This document shows, piece by piece, positions 52,340 through 59,973 of a stretch of 64,000 nucleotides of DNA; positions within the stretch are counted from its first letter, which is position 1, and each line of letters starts with the position of its first letter. The translations under genes were made by a program, and so were the position numbers. The DNA is taken from the NCBI RefSeq assembly GCF_002799245.1, contig NZ_NEQV01000002.1, positions 1-64,000 on the forward strand. The letters are read 5' to 3'. The notes beneath the pieces are model-generated. The model had not been told where the DNA came from. It saw nothing but the letters and a program-made list of their open reading frames with translations, and searched no databases. The stretch comes from Stenotrophomonas maltophilia (GTDB lineage: Bacteria; Pseudomonadota; Gammaproteobacteria; Xanthomonadales; Xanthomonadaceae).

Positions 52340-52595
52340 GTGGCGTAACCACGTTGGTGACCGCGTGCAGCCAGGCCGTTCCAGCGCGCGCCGCACGCGT
52401 CATGATCCATTCGCGCACGCGGGCCTCAGACGGGTTGCCCCTGTGCTGCAGGGCGCAGTCGCCGCACAGCACGTAGGGCAGGGAGGCCCAGCCGAACTCC
52501 CGCTCCACACGATGGAACGTGCCGAACACCGGCAGCAGCGGCTTGCCACAGCAATCACAGGCGATTGGGTCGATCTTAGGGCGGCGAGTATTCAT
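52329..52595 (-). CDS. Small zinc-ribbon-like protein (88 aa)
   Basis: MNTRRPKIDPIACDCCGKPL has one CxxC pair and LPYVLCGDC a second, about 30 residues apart, so one zinc ion could be bound. A helical part follows (RVREWIMTRAARAG). The ATG at 52595 overlaps the previous stop (ATGA), and its end overlaps the HTH gene start. It is part of the leftward early operon of element 1. Confidence 0.6.
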   Translation of the reverse strand: MNTRRPKIDPIACDCCGKPLLPVFGTFHRVEREFGWASLPYVLCGDCALQHRGNPSEARVREWIMTRAARAGTAWLHAVTNVVTPHGG

Positions 52596-52993
52596 CGCTG
52601 TCCACCCCATGCTTTGCGCCAGGGCAGGCCACCTGGCGTTGGAGATGCGGCGCCAGCTCCTTCTTCGCTCCCTACGAGCGTTCTGGCCTCCTGGGAAACG
52701 ATCTGGCTCTGACGGGCACTTTCCATGGGAACGGTGGGGATCAGATCGCGGATGGCTCCGAAGGCTCGCCGGTAGCAGTCAGCCATCGAGCAGGGTTTGC
52801 CGCGGCGCTGCATCGCATGAAATGCCGCATGGGCGAGGCATTCCGCAGCCTGACGGAGCTCCTCTGGAATCCTGGTGATGCCCGATCGCGGAAACACGAG
52901 CAGTTGGCCAGCATTGTGCTGGCCGGCTTCGTTGGAGGCTAACGCCGGCGTGCAACCGGCTTTGCGTCTACTGGCAAGGGAGTGCACCTTCAT
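52592..52993 (-). CDS. Hypothetical protein (133 aa)
   Basis: MKVHSLASRRKAGCTPALAS opens the protein. The middle helix RIPEELRQAAECLAHAAFHA and GKPCSMADCYRRAFGAIRDL contain several Cys. The C-terminal part is Gly/Ala-rich. No family is recognised. It overlaps the genes on both sides by four bases (ATGA), typical of a tight phage early operon. Confidence 0.6.
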   Translation of the reverse strand: MKVHSLASRRKAGCTPALASNEAGQHNAGQLLVFPRSGITRIPEELRQAAECLAHAAFHAMQRRGKPCSMADCYRRAFGAIRDLIPTVPMESARQSQIVSQEARTLVGSEEGAGAASPTPGGLPWRKAWGGQR

Positions 52994-53397
52994 TTGGCGC
53001 CACCCTTACCGCCCCAGCAGTATTCGTGGTTGTTGCGGAGCTCGCGAAGGGGACCTTCCGTGGTATCGAGTAGCACGCGCATGGCGACGTACAACCCTTC
53101 TTCGTGGGTATCCGTCAGGCCATAGAGGGCGCAGCAGGCCGCTTCCTCTGCGCCGTGATTGCGGATAAACGTGTTGCGCTCAAAGTTCAACGCCAACAGG
53201 TCGTGGATCGCTCGAATTCCCTGCAGCGCGCGGTCGATCCCGCTCAGACGGTTGTGAATAGAAGGCGGGGCTCCCGACTCGAGCCAGTCCTGGTCCGACC
53301 ACACCTGCCAGTTCCTGGGCGCATCAGATTTTTCTGAATGTGAGGCAGGGGTTTGCCCGATTGATTCGATGGCGGTTTGCTGTACAGTCTTCTTCAT
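52990..53397 (-). CDS. Hypothetical protein (135 aa)
   Basis: MKKTVQQTAIESIGQTPASH begins a soluble protein. A helical part (IHNRLSGIDRALQGIRAIHD) and a C-terminal part with EEGLYVAMRVLLDTTEGPLR resemble small prophage proteins with a DUF3077-like layout, without a firm match. AAGGAA lies ten bases before the ATG at 53397. It is the first gene of the leftward operon after the AlpA-like gene. Confidence 0.55.
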   Translation of the reverse strand: MKKTVQQTAIESIGQTPASHSEKSDAPRNWQVWSDQDWLESGAPPSIHNRLSGIDRALQGIRAIHDLLALNFERNTFIRNHGAEEAACCALYGLTDTHEEGLYVAMRVLLDTTEGPLRELRNNHEYCWGGKGGAK

Positions 53398-53473
53398 AGT
53401 CAGGTCGTTCCTTGGTAGGGTCCGGCGATGGCTTCGACGGCTCGGGAGTTGGCGCTCCCGGGCCGTTCTGTTT

Positions 53474-53701
53474 TCAGCGGGCAAAGGCACGGCTATCCGC
53501 CGTCTCCACTACAGCGGCCTCCAGATAGGCATCCAGGTCGGCAGGCCGGTAGAAGCAGCGCTTCCCTACCTTCAGATAGCGCGGTCCACGGCCCTCGCAG
53601 CGCATTTTTTCAAGCGTGCTCTTGCTCAGTCCAAGCCTTGCAGCTGCATGGGCTGTGCTGAGCTTCTCGGCGGGTGGATTGTGGGCATTGGTGGGACTCA
53701 T
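53474..53701 (-). CDS. AlpA/excisionase-family HTH regulator (75 aa)
   Basis: LSTAHAAARLGLSKSTLEKM is a MerR-type helix-turn-helix and PRYLKVGKRCFYRPADLDAY the wing, the usual AlpA/excisionase layout. The ATG at 53701 was chosen because AAAAGG lies just upstream; an ATG at 53722 would place the start codon in the operator. It is divergent from the RHH gene and probably controls excision or the early operon. Confidence 0.8.
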   Translation of the reverse strand: MSPTNAHNPPAEKLSTAHAAARLGLSKSTLEKMRCEGRGPRYLKVGKRCFYRPADLDAYLEAAVVETADSRAFAR

Positions 53702-53721
53702 TGGCCTTTTCGTCGAGTACA

Positions 53722-53791
53722 TAGCAAAAGTGCTACATAGCTGACGCTACGCCGATGAAATGGAATGCGCAAGCATTTTTGCTACGTGCTA
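53722..53791. promoter_or_regulatory. Operator cluster AGCA-N4-TGCT between divergent regulators
   Basis: Two inverted repeats with the same spacing occur: AGCA-AAAG-TGCT (53723-53734) and AGCA-TTTT-TGCT (53772-53783). A further TGCTA half-site is at 53787-53791. They lie between the AlpA and RHH gene starts and are likely binding sites for the RHH protein. Confidence 0.65.
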
Positions 53792-53800
53792 TCGTTGGCC

Positions 53801-54277
53801 ATGGCCAAGAAAGACGATCAGCAAACAAATGTGAGGATTCCCGCTCAGTTGAAGCGGCGGATCACTGAGGCGGCGGAGTCGGCGGGCAGGAGCTTTACTG
53901 CCGAGGTCGTTCTGCGCTTGGAGGCGAGCTTTGAATCCGTTCTTGAGGCTTCGCTGCTGTACGCGCGGATCTCTGAACGCCAGTTTCTGCTTCACGAAAT
54001 TCGTCAATGGCAGGAGCGCATCGACAAGCTCAACAAGGAGATGGACGAGTACAAGACGGTTGATCCGAACTATGCCGCGCAAGGGGGCATCGCCGAAATG
54101 GTCGACAGGGGCATCAAGTCCATCTCGGAAGAACTCAGGATGACCACAGCTCACCTGGAGCAGAACAAGGTCTACCTGGCCAGAGTCGAGGACGACATTG
54201 AAGTGATTGCCGATGGTCTGCAGAAGAAGCTTGCTGAGCTTCGCGAAGTGAAATCAGCCTCATGGCTGCTTTCCTAA
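53801..54277 (+). CDS. Arc-type ribbon-helix-helix regulator with long C-terminal helix
   Basis: The N-terminal 50 residues are an Arc-like RHH domain: TNVRIPAQLKRRITEAAESA, then GRSFTAEVVLRLEASFES. The remaining 105 residues are predicted coiled coil (EIRQWQERIDKLNKEMDEYK and EELRMTTAHLEQNKVYLARV), longer than in phage P22 Arc (53 residues) and probably used for oligomerisation. It overlaps the integrase gene by 16 bases, so it may set integrase levels together with the AGCA-N4-TGCT sites upstream. Confidence 0.82.
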   Translation: MAKKDDQQTNVRIPAQLKRRITEAAESAGRSFTAEVVLRLEASFESVLEASLLYARISERQFLLHEIRQWQERIDKLNKEMDEYKTVDPNYAAQGGIAEMVDRGIKSISEELRMTTAHLEQNKVYLARVEDDIEVIADGLQKKLAELREVKSASWLLS

Positions 54278-55425
54278 AACTCACTAGGTCGGCTCAGCGC
54301 GCGCTCAAGCCCGGGCAGGCGATCAGCGAACATGGGATCACCTACACCCGCACCGCCAACGGTGATGGGCGTTGGTCCGTCAACGTGATGGTGGCCAGGC
54401 GCCGGCATCACCAGGTGGTGGGCTTGGAGTCGGAGGGGTACACCCGGACTCAGGCCGAAGACGTTGTCGCGGCGCTCAAGGCCGCCAAGCGCAGCGCGTC
54501 CCATGGGGTGCAGGGAAGCAAGGGCAACGCCTCGCAGACAGTCGCGCAGGCGGCGGACGATTACCTGGACTATCTGCGCCGGCATGACGGCAAGGACATT
54601 GATACCAAGGAGCGCCGGTTCCGCGATCACATCAAACCTCACCTCGGGCGCCGGCCAGTGGCCAGGCTGACCGATGACGACTGGCTTGCCTATGTATCCA
54701 GGCGGAAAGGCGAGGGCGCGAGCCCGGGCACGATCAACCGTGAGCGCTCCGCACTGCTGCACATGCTCAACACCATGCGGCGCCGGAAGATCCTCAACGC
54801 TGCGCCGCTGCTGGCCCGCCAGCGCGAGCCGCAGGGAAAGCTGGTGTATCTGACGCCGGAAGAGGCGCAGCGGCTGCTGCTGGCTGCTCAGGAGGACGTG
54901 TCGCCATTGGCACATCGGTTTGTGATGGTGACGCTCTACACCGGTCTGCGGCACAGTGCGGCGCTCAACCTGCGCGCGGGCGACGTGGACGTGCAGCGCA
55001 GGATTCTGTGGATCGGCAAGGACAAGGCGGGCCGGCGCGAGCAGCCTATGCCGCAGGTACTGGCGCAGTATCTCGGTAAGGTCATCAAAGGCATGGAGGC
55101 TGAGGCCTACCTATTCCCGTCACAGCGCGCGGGCAGCGGCCGGGCTTATCAGATGAATGCTGTTTTCGGTCGATGCGTGCAGCGCGCGGGCATCACCAAG
55201 CACGTGACCCCGCACACGATGCGGCACACGGCTGCGACCAACGCTGCGCATGCCGGTCTCGATGCGGCAACTATCCAGGCAATGGGCGGCTGGAAGACAA
55301 GAGCCATGGCCGAACGGTACACTCACGCGGCTTCGATGCAGGACGCTATGGCGGCCCTACAGAAGCAGCTTTCCGGCGACGCGATTACACCGAAATTACA
55401 ACGGCGACCGCGCAAAACCGCCTGA
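54262..55425 (+). CDS. Tyrosine recombinase/integrase of element 1
   Basis: The 387-residue integrase has an arm-binding N-terminus, a SAM-like core-binding domain (AADDYLDYLRRHDGKDIDTK) and a catalytic domain. The residues are R in YTGLRHSAALNL, K in GKDKAGRREQPM, H-x-x-R in HTMRHTAATNA, a Trp in GGWKTRAMAE and the nucleophile Tyr in AERYTHAAS. It ends ten bases before the tRNA it targets. The right arm-type site (55384-55400) lies in its last codons. It is cotranslated with the RHH gene. Confidence 0.93.
   Translation: MAAFLKLTRSAQRALKPGQAISEHGITYTRTANGDGRWSVNVMVARRRHHQVVGLESEGYTRTQAEDVVAALKAAKRSASHGVQGSKGNASQTVAQAADDYLDYLRRHDGKDIDTKERRFRDHIKPHLGRRPVARLTDDDWLAYVSRRKGEGASPGTINRERSALLHMLNTMRRRKILNAAPLLARQREPQGKLVYLTPEEAQRLLLAAQEDVSPLAHRFVMVTLYTGLRHSAALNLRAGDVDVQRRILWIGKDKAGRREQPMPQVLAQYLGKVIKGMEAEAYLFPSQRAGSGRAYQMNAVFGRCVQRAGITKHVTPHTMRHTAATNAAHAGLDAATIQAMGGWKTRAMAERYTHAASMQDAMAALQKQLSGDAITPKLQRRPRKTA
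55384..55400 (+). other. Right arm-type integrase site candidate
   Basis: ATTACACCGAAATTACA matches the left-end site at 43574-43590 in 15 of 17 positions. It lies within the last codons of the integrase gene, 36 bases from the repeat core. Confidence 0.5.
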
Positions 55426-55435
55426 AACCCTTATA

Positions 55436-55511
<76 letters not shown>

Positions 55512-55516
55512 CATTG

Positions 55517-55616
55517 ACGTCCAGCGAAGTCCAGAGACGTCCGCGAAGTCCTTGAGTTGCTTGATTTCAGCGCTGCGACGCATCCATAGCCGTCCAGCGG
55601 CATCCACTTGCATCCA
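55517..55616 (+). other. Repeated motifs between tRNA and integrase 2 (arm-site candidates)
   Basis: ACGTCCAGCGAAGTCC (55517-55532) is repeated as ACGTCCGCGAAGTCC (55537-55551). CATCCA occurs at 55581, 55601 and 55611, and CGTCCAGCG again at 55591. Clustered short repeats beside a P4-type integrase are often its arm-binding sites. Confidence 0.5.
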
Positions 55617-55687
55617 CAAAAAAAGTGAGTCAGGCTGTGTGTCAGCGGGCTAGACGCCCCTGGACGACTCACAGGCGCTCGACTCAC

Positions 55688-56902
55688 ATGCTGACCGACA
55701 CCAAGTTGCGCTCGCTCAGGCCGAAGGCCAGCCCCTTCCGTGTGGCTGATGCCAACGGCTTGTGCATTGAAGTGCGCCCCTCGGGAGCCAAGGTGTGGCG
55801 CTACCGCTACCGCTATCTGGGAAAGGCCAGCATCGTCACGCTCGATGAGTACCCGTCGATGTCGCTGCAGGCTGCCCGCGTCGAACGCGACCGTCTGCGC
55901 TCGCTACTGCGCGGCGGGGCTAATCCCGCTCAAGTGGCGAGGGTCGAGAAGGCGGTGCAAGGAGAGCGGGCCGCAAACACCTTCGGAGCCATCGGCTTGG
56001 AGTTGCTCGCCAAGCGGACGAAGGAAGGCCTTTCTCCTGGATCGGTCGTGCGTGAGCGTCGTCTGATCGAGAAGGACCTTGCTGGGCTCGCGGACTTGCC
56101 CATCGGGGACATCACGGCCCCCTTGCTACTGGCTGCACTGCGGAAGTTGGAACAGCGCGGTGTCGTAGAAACCGCGCATCGCGCCCGGGCGCATGCTGGG
56201 CGAGTATTTCGCTACGCCATCGCTACGGGGCGGGCAGACCGCAATCCCGCTCAGGACCTCACAGGAGCGCTTGAACAGCCTCAGACCAAGCACTTTGCCA
56301 GCGTGACTGATCCTGCCGTCATAGGAGGGCTCCTGCGCGCGCTGTGGGGCTACCAGGGGGCACTCGTCACGCAAGCTGCCCTAAAGCTGGCCCCAATGGT
56401 GTTTGTTCGCCCGGGTGAGCTTAGGCAGGCGAAGTGGGCTGACATCGACCTTGATGCAGCAGAGTGGCGCTACGTCACCAGCAAGACCAAAACGCCGCAC
56501 ATCGTCCCTCTGTCCGATCAGGCCGTTGAGGTTCTGCGGGAGCTGTACCCGTATACGAAGCGGAGCGAATTTGTCTTCCCTGGCGTCCGCAGCGCGCTGA
56601 AGCCAATGAGCGAGAACACGATGAACGCGGCGCTCCGAAACCTTGGCTTCGACTCAGACACGATGGTTGGCCATGGCTTCAGAGCGATGGCAAGAACGGT
56701 GCTGGATGAGGTGCTTGGCTATCGCCCGGACTACATCGAACATCAGTTGGCCCATGCCGTGAAGGATCCGCTTGGGCGGGCCTACAACCGGGCGACTCAC
56801 CTGCCGGAACGCCGGAAGATGATGCAGGCTTGGTCCGACTACCTCGACCAACTGCGGGTTGCAGAACCGAACGTGCTGACCTTCAAGGCCAAGCGCGCCT
56901 AA
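55688..56902 (+). CDS. P4-type tyrosine integrase of element 2
   Basis: The 404-residue protein starts with the arm-binding DUF4102 domain (MLTDTKLRSLRPKASPFRVA, then ADANGLCIEVRPSGAKVWRY). The catalytic domain has R in VFVRPGELRQAKWADID, K in SKTKTPHIVPLS, H-x-F-R in VGHGFRAMART, H in IEHQLAHAVKDP and Tyr in LGRAYNRATH. Enzymes of this type insert into the 3' end of tRNA genes, which fits its place directly after the tRNA. The ATG at 55688 matches the family start; an upstream GTG at 55625 would add 21 unrelated residues. Confidence 0.94.
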   Translation: MLTDTKLRSLRPKASPFRVADANGLCIEVRPSGAKVWRYRYRYLGKASIVTLDEYPSMSLQAARVERDRLRSLLRGGANPAQVARVEKAVQGERAANTFGAIGLELLAKRTKEGLSPGSVVRERRLIEKDLAGLADLPIGDITAPLLLAALRKLEQRGVVETAHRARAHAGRVFRYAIATGRADRNPAQDLTGALEQPQTKHFASVTDPAVIGGLLRALWGYQGALVTQAALKLAPMVFVRPGELRQAKWADIDLDAAEWRYVTSKTKTPHIVPLSDQAVEVLRELYPYTKRSEFVFPGVRSALKPMSENTMNAALRNLGFDSDTMVGHGFRAMARTVLDEVLGYRPDYIEHQLAHAVKDPLGRAYNRATHLPERRKMMQAWSDYLDQLRVAEPNVLTFKAKRA

Positions 56903-56958
56903 ACCTCACAGAGGCCTTAAGGAGGGCCATCAGGGCAGTAGAACCGCATAAACAAAGC

Positions 56959-56992
56959 GGCCGAGAAAGGGGCGGGAACCCCTAGCTCGGCC
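56959..56992. other. Two-part RNA hairpin after integrase 2
   Basis: GGCCGAG/CTCGGCC forms the outer stem and AGGGG/CCCCT the inner stem. There is no T run, so it could be a processing site or a terminator with a protein factor. It precedes the small gene at 57022. Confidence 0.45.
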
Positions 56993-57021
56993 TACCACAA
57001 CCGACTATTGGAGAGTCGATC

Positions 57022-57264
57022 ATGGATTGCAGCATTGTACTTGTTGCGCCTGAACGGGCGCGCTTGGCCGAAAAACGGCCGTCAATCATCAGCAGGGCTG
57101 CTCGGCCCACCACGTTCGTCCGAGTCCACCGCTGGCTCGCCCTCAACGACGACGCGAACACATACAAGCTTTGCACGGTGCTGTTTGTCGCCGCCCTGGC
57201 GTTGGCCACTGCTTCCCCTACGTCAGTCGCTACATGCCTGGAGGTGATCCATGGCTGCTTCTGA
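57022..57264 (+). CDS. Small hypothetical protein with one hydrophobic helix (80 aa)
   Basis: The first 50 residues are basic and soluble (MDCSIVLVAPERARLAEKRP). A hydrophobic stretch (KLCTVLFVAALALATASPTS) lies near the C-terminus. TTGGAGAG lies six bases before the ATG. It overlaps the next gene by 14 bases. The family is not recognised. Confidence 0.55.
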   Translation: MDCSIVLVAPERARLAEKRPSIISRAARPTTFVRVHRWLALNDDANTYKLCTVLFVAALALATASPTSVATCLEVIHGCF

Positions 57265-57508
57265 AGTGACCGTTGAGGCCGCGTATGGGGGGATCCCAGT
57301 GCAGGACAACGCACCCACGTACAAAATCTGCGCCGGCATCGACACACTGCACGCACTTGGCGACGCCAGCCTCTACGTCAGTTTTGTTCGTTCCTTCTTC
57401 AAGACTTGCATGGAGAACGACTCGGTTCCCTCGTTCGATGATCTTGCCGTTCTGGATCATCTCTTGGAGCAATCCCAAGCACTCCGCCGTGCATCGAGGG
57501 TCGACTAA
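57251..57508 (+). CDS. DUF3077-like small protein (85 aa)
   Basis: After a variable start, PTYKICAGIDTLHALGDASL leads into helices (YVSFVRSFFKTCMEND and LAVLDHLLEQSQALRRAS). This resembles DUF3077, a family of small proteins common on Pseudomonas and Stenotrophomonas mobile elements, with unknown function. It abuts the following gene: its TAA (57506-57508) and the next ATG (57508) share one base. Confidence 0.5.
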   Translation: MAASEVTVEAAYGGIPVQDNAPTYKICAGIDTLHALGDASLYVSFVRSFFKTCMENDSVPSFDDLAVLDHLLEQSQALRRASRVD

Positions 57509-57723
57509 TGGAAGCGACAGCGATGAAAGAGCGCCTCACTGAGCTGCGCCATGCGCTCAACGATGCAGCGCAGGCTGTATGGGATATCCAGGGTGTAACC
57601 GACCTGCTCCTCAACTCCGGCGAGATGGGAGAGTCGGCGATCCCTCCTGCGGTTCGGGCTGTGGTCAATTTGGTCAACGAAAGGGCCACCGCTGTTGCCA
57701 AGAAGATTGAGGAGGTCCTGTGA
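57508..57723 (+). CDS. Small helical protein (71 aa)
   Basis: The whole protein is predicted helical: MEATAMKERLTELRHALNDA and VVNLVNERATAVAKKIEEVL. It begins in the TAATG junction with the upstream gene and ends in a GTGA overlap with the next one. No family is recognised, although such short proteins accompany DUF3077-like genes on elements. Confidence 0.55.
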   Translation: MEATAMKERLTELRHALNDAAQAVWDIQGVTDLLLNSGEMGESAIPPAVRAVVNLVNERATAVAKKIEEVL

Positions 57724-58121
57724 GCCGGGCAATCAGCCAAGCTATAACAAGCTCTAACGGAGGAGGGCTCGTCAATCAGTCGACGGCCATGGAGGCGGTC
57801 TCTTTGGGTGACTGCTCGGCCGGCGAGCGCACTGGGGCAAGTGTTGCCTACGTGTCCGTCAAGGATGATCTGAACGCACCAGCCTTGGAGGCTGGCGACG
57901 TTCTGTTGGTGGATCTCGGTGTTACCCGATGGGGATATGACGGCGTCTATGTCGTAGATATCAACGGAGAGCCCGTTGTTCGCTTCGTACAGGACCGAGG
58001 TGGTGGAAGGCTATATGTGTACTGCCTGTCCCTCATGGATCAAGGCCAATCGCTGCCGTGTGAGGCGGTCTCCATCCTGGCTGCGGCCAAAGCCGTTACG
58101 AAGACTAGGAGGATCGCGTGA
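57720..58121 (+). CDS. S24 (LexA/CI-type) domain protein lacking the catalytic residues
   Basis: The 133-residue protein consists of an S24-like fold: ALEAGDVLLVDLGVTRWGYDGVYVVDI is the core after the serine region, and EPVVRFVQDRGGGRLYVYCL the strand that normally carries Lys. The usual G-D-S-M motif reads D-D-L-N here, so the nucleophile Ser is absent, and the Lys position holds Val or Arg. It has no DNA-binding domain. It cannot self-cleave if this reading is right and may interfere with, or partner, another S24 repressor. The start is GTG. Confidence 0.6.
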   Translation: MSRAISQAITSSNGGGLVNQSTAMEAVSLGDCSAGERTGASVAYVSVKDDLNAPALEAGDVLLVDLGVTRWGYDGVYVVDINGEPVVRFVQDRGGGRLYVYCLSLMDQGQSLPCEAVSILAAAKAVTKTRRIA

Positions 58122-58669
58122 ATCGATCAATCACACCCCGGCATAGACGACCAGTCCGATTCAATCGGACCCGTGCAAACCCAATCCAGCGCTTGCCCTT
58201 CTACCGCCAGAGCCATGCCAAGGTCGGGGACTACTGGCGGATGCCGGAAGCCCGTGGGCATCTGATGGGCCGGGAGGTGGGGAGGGTCTGCTGCATCGCC
58301 TTCCTCCAAGCTCTCAGGGCGGCTGCAGCGGACCCGCGTACTAGCGGGAGTGCCCATCTGGCCGATATTGTCTGCTCCGTGGCTGAGGTTCACGGCGGTA
58401 GCGTTGGGGAAGTACAGAGGGGAATCTTAGATGGCTTCTTTGGGTGCGGATCGCCGCTGATAGGGGCCTTGCTTCGCGGTATCTGCGCTGACAAGGGTGT
58501 CGAAGAGGTTTACACAATGGACCAACTGGAGGCAGCACTCACCGACCTGTCTTCTGTCAGTGTTGAGGAGTACGCAGGAAGGCGCAACGTTCCTGTCCGG
58601 TCGCTGATCCCTGATAGGTCTGATCATCCCGCCTTTGAATTGTCACCCATGGATGCAGGGCATCGGTAA
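58118..58669 (+). CDS. Hypothetical protein (183 aa)
   Basis: A basic N-terminus (SITPRHRRPVRFNRTRANPI) is followed by a soluble part with VGRVCCIAFLQALRAAAADP, a Gly-rich loop (GILDGFFGCGSPLIGALLRG) and an acidic helix (DQLEAALTDLSSVSVEEYAG). No domain is recognised. The GTG start overlaps the S24-like gene stop. Its end lies 28 bases before the start of the DUF6387-like gene. Confidence 0.55.
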   Translation: MNRSITPRHRRPVRFNRTRANPIQRLPFYRQSHAKVGDYWRMPEARGHLMGREVGRVCCIAFLQALRAAAADPRTSGSAHLADIVCSVAEVHGGSVGEVQRGILDGFFGCGSPLIGALLRGICADKGVEEVYTMDQLEAALTDLSSVSVEEYAGRRNVPVRSLIPDRSDHPAFELSPMDAGHR

Positions 58670-58697
58670 GAGGCAGTTTCAATTGAGGAGGAACTAC

Positions 58698-59630
58698 GTG
58701 GCCCGCACGAAATCCGCCAGCCGAATTCCCGACTGGTTCGATCTGAATGCTTACGGCGATTTGGCGGACTTCGCTACCGAGGACTGGTTGAATCTCATAG
58801 TTGAGCTCTCCATCGTGAGTGACGTCAGCGAGATCCTGCATTCTGTTGTAGAGGATGACGCTGAGCATCGAGTGGAGCTCGAAAAGATGTTCAGCAACCT
58901 TCAGAAGAGCCTGGGAAGGCAGGGGCACGAGTGGTGGAAAGAAAAGTATGCCTCCAACCCGGAGGTCTACGCCTTTGGGAGCGTTGCATCTATCACCAAT
59001 TGGACGGTCGCGCAAATGGCAGCGCGTCTAGAACAACTGGAGGGCTCTCAGGACTTGGTTCGTAGCTCCCGGCGCGTCATCGAATGTGAGCTAAGTGCGG
59101 ATTACGAAGCCTGGCTGGAAGCTAAGGATCAGGTCCAGACCTATGAAGAATTCGGTCGTATACCGTTCTTTGTCGCGCTCCGTGACTCCACTGAGTTCGC
59201 TAAGTCAGCACTGCCTTTGACCAACAATAGGGCTGTCGCGATTGATCTAAGCGTCCCAGATGCGACCATCCGGCAGGACTTTGATAAGTGGCTGGCGGCG
59301 ATGAGGCAGCTAGACAGTCACCGTGCGGCAAAGCGCCCGTTCTCTCGAGCAGACTATTCCCGCTGGATACAGAGTGGCTACGTGCCACTGCTTGTACTGG
59401 ATCACTGGCGTCGACTCACGGGGGACAAGATCACGTACGGGGACATGTGCGACGCGGCGTTTCCAGCCGGGCGTAGAGTCGAGGTTGATGACATCCGAAA
59501 GACTCTGCTGCCGAACGCTCGAGCCTGGGCTTCCAAGGAAAACATAGAGGCTTTGGCAGTTCAGGCTGCGAATGAGGATGCGGCGCAGATGCAGGAAAAT
59601 TCAGGGGGGGAGAAATCTTCCGGAAAGTAG
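58698..59630 (+). CDS. DUF6387-like protein (310 aa)
   Basis: The start (ARTKSASRIPDWFDLNAYGD) carries the I-P-x-W-F-D-L-x-x-Y pattern I associate with DUF6387, a family of unknown function seen on integrated elements. The rest is soluble with a C-terminal segment YVPLLVLDHWRRLTGDKITY. The GTG start at 58698 has a strong GAGGAGGA upstream, better than any ATG in the frame. Lower GC and codon use differ from the chromosomal genes. It ends the first gene group of element 2. Confidence 0.6.
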   Translation: MARTKSASRIPDWFDLNAYGDLADFATEDWLNLIVELSIVSDVSEILHSVVEDDAEHRVELEKMFSNLQKSLGRQGHEWWKEKYASNPEVYAFGSVASITNWTVAQMAARLEQLEGSQDLVRSSRRVIECELSADYEAWLEAKDQVQTYEEFGRIPFFVALRDSTEFAKSALPLTNNRAVAIDLSVPDATIRQDFDKWLAAMRQLDSHRAAKRPFSRADYSRWIQSGYVPLLVLDHWRRLTGDKITYGDMCDAAFPAGRRVEVDDIRKTLLPNARAWASKENIEALAVQAANEDAAQMQENSGGEKSSGK

Positions 59631-59710
59631 AAGTGTCGCAATACGGCCGGAACAAAATGAGGGCCTCATTTGGCCCTTCTAGTGCAGATGCTGTGTGCTT
59701 AGTTTTACAT

Positions 59711-59732
59711 CCGCCCGGACACAGCCGGGCGG
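59711..59732 (+). terminator. Hairpin before the AlpA gene of element 2
   Basis: CCGCCCGG and CCGGGCGG form an eight-base stem with an ACACAG loop, between the DUF6387-like gene and the AlpA gene. There is no T run, so termination is uncertain. Confidence 0.45.
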
Positions 59733-59772
59733 GTGCGGACACTTGTTCGTACCCAGCTAACAGGTACGGACA

Positions 59773-59973
59773 ATGGTCATCTCCACGAACGCTCTCGACC
59801 CCCTGCTCCACCGAATCCCTGATGCCTGCCGCCGGCTAAGCGTCAGTCGGACGACCCTCTACGAGTTGATCAAAGCGGGCGAGATCCGCTCGGTCAAAAT
59901 TGGAACTCGATCCCTGATCCCTGAGGTCGATCTCCAGCGCGTTCTGTCCTCCAGACTGGAGGCCGTGCGATGA
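59773..59973 (+). CDS. AlpA/excisionase-family HTH protein (66 aa)
   Basis: RIPDACRRLSVSRTTLYELI is a MerR-type helix-turn-helix, and GEIRSVKIGTRSLIPEVDLQ the wing that ends a typical excisionase/HTH_17 domain. It begins a new run of ATGA-coupled genes. A role in excision or as an early activator of element 2 is likely. Confidence 0.8.
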   Translation: MVISTNALDPLLHRIPDACRRLSVSRTTLYELIKAGEIRSVKIGTRSLIPEVDLQRVLSSRLEAVR

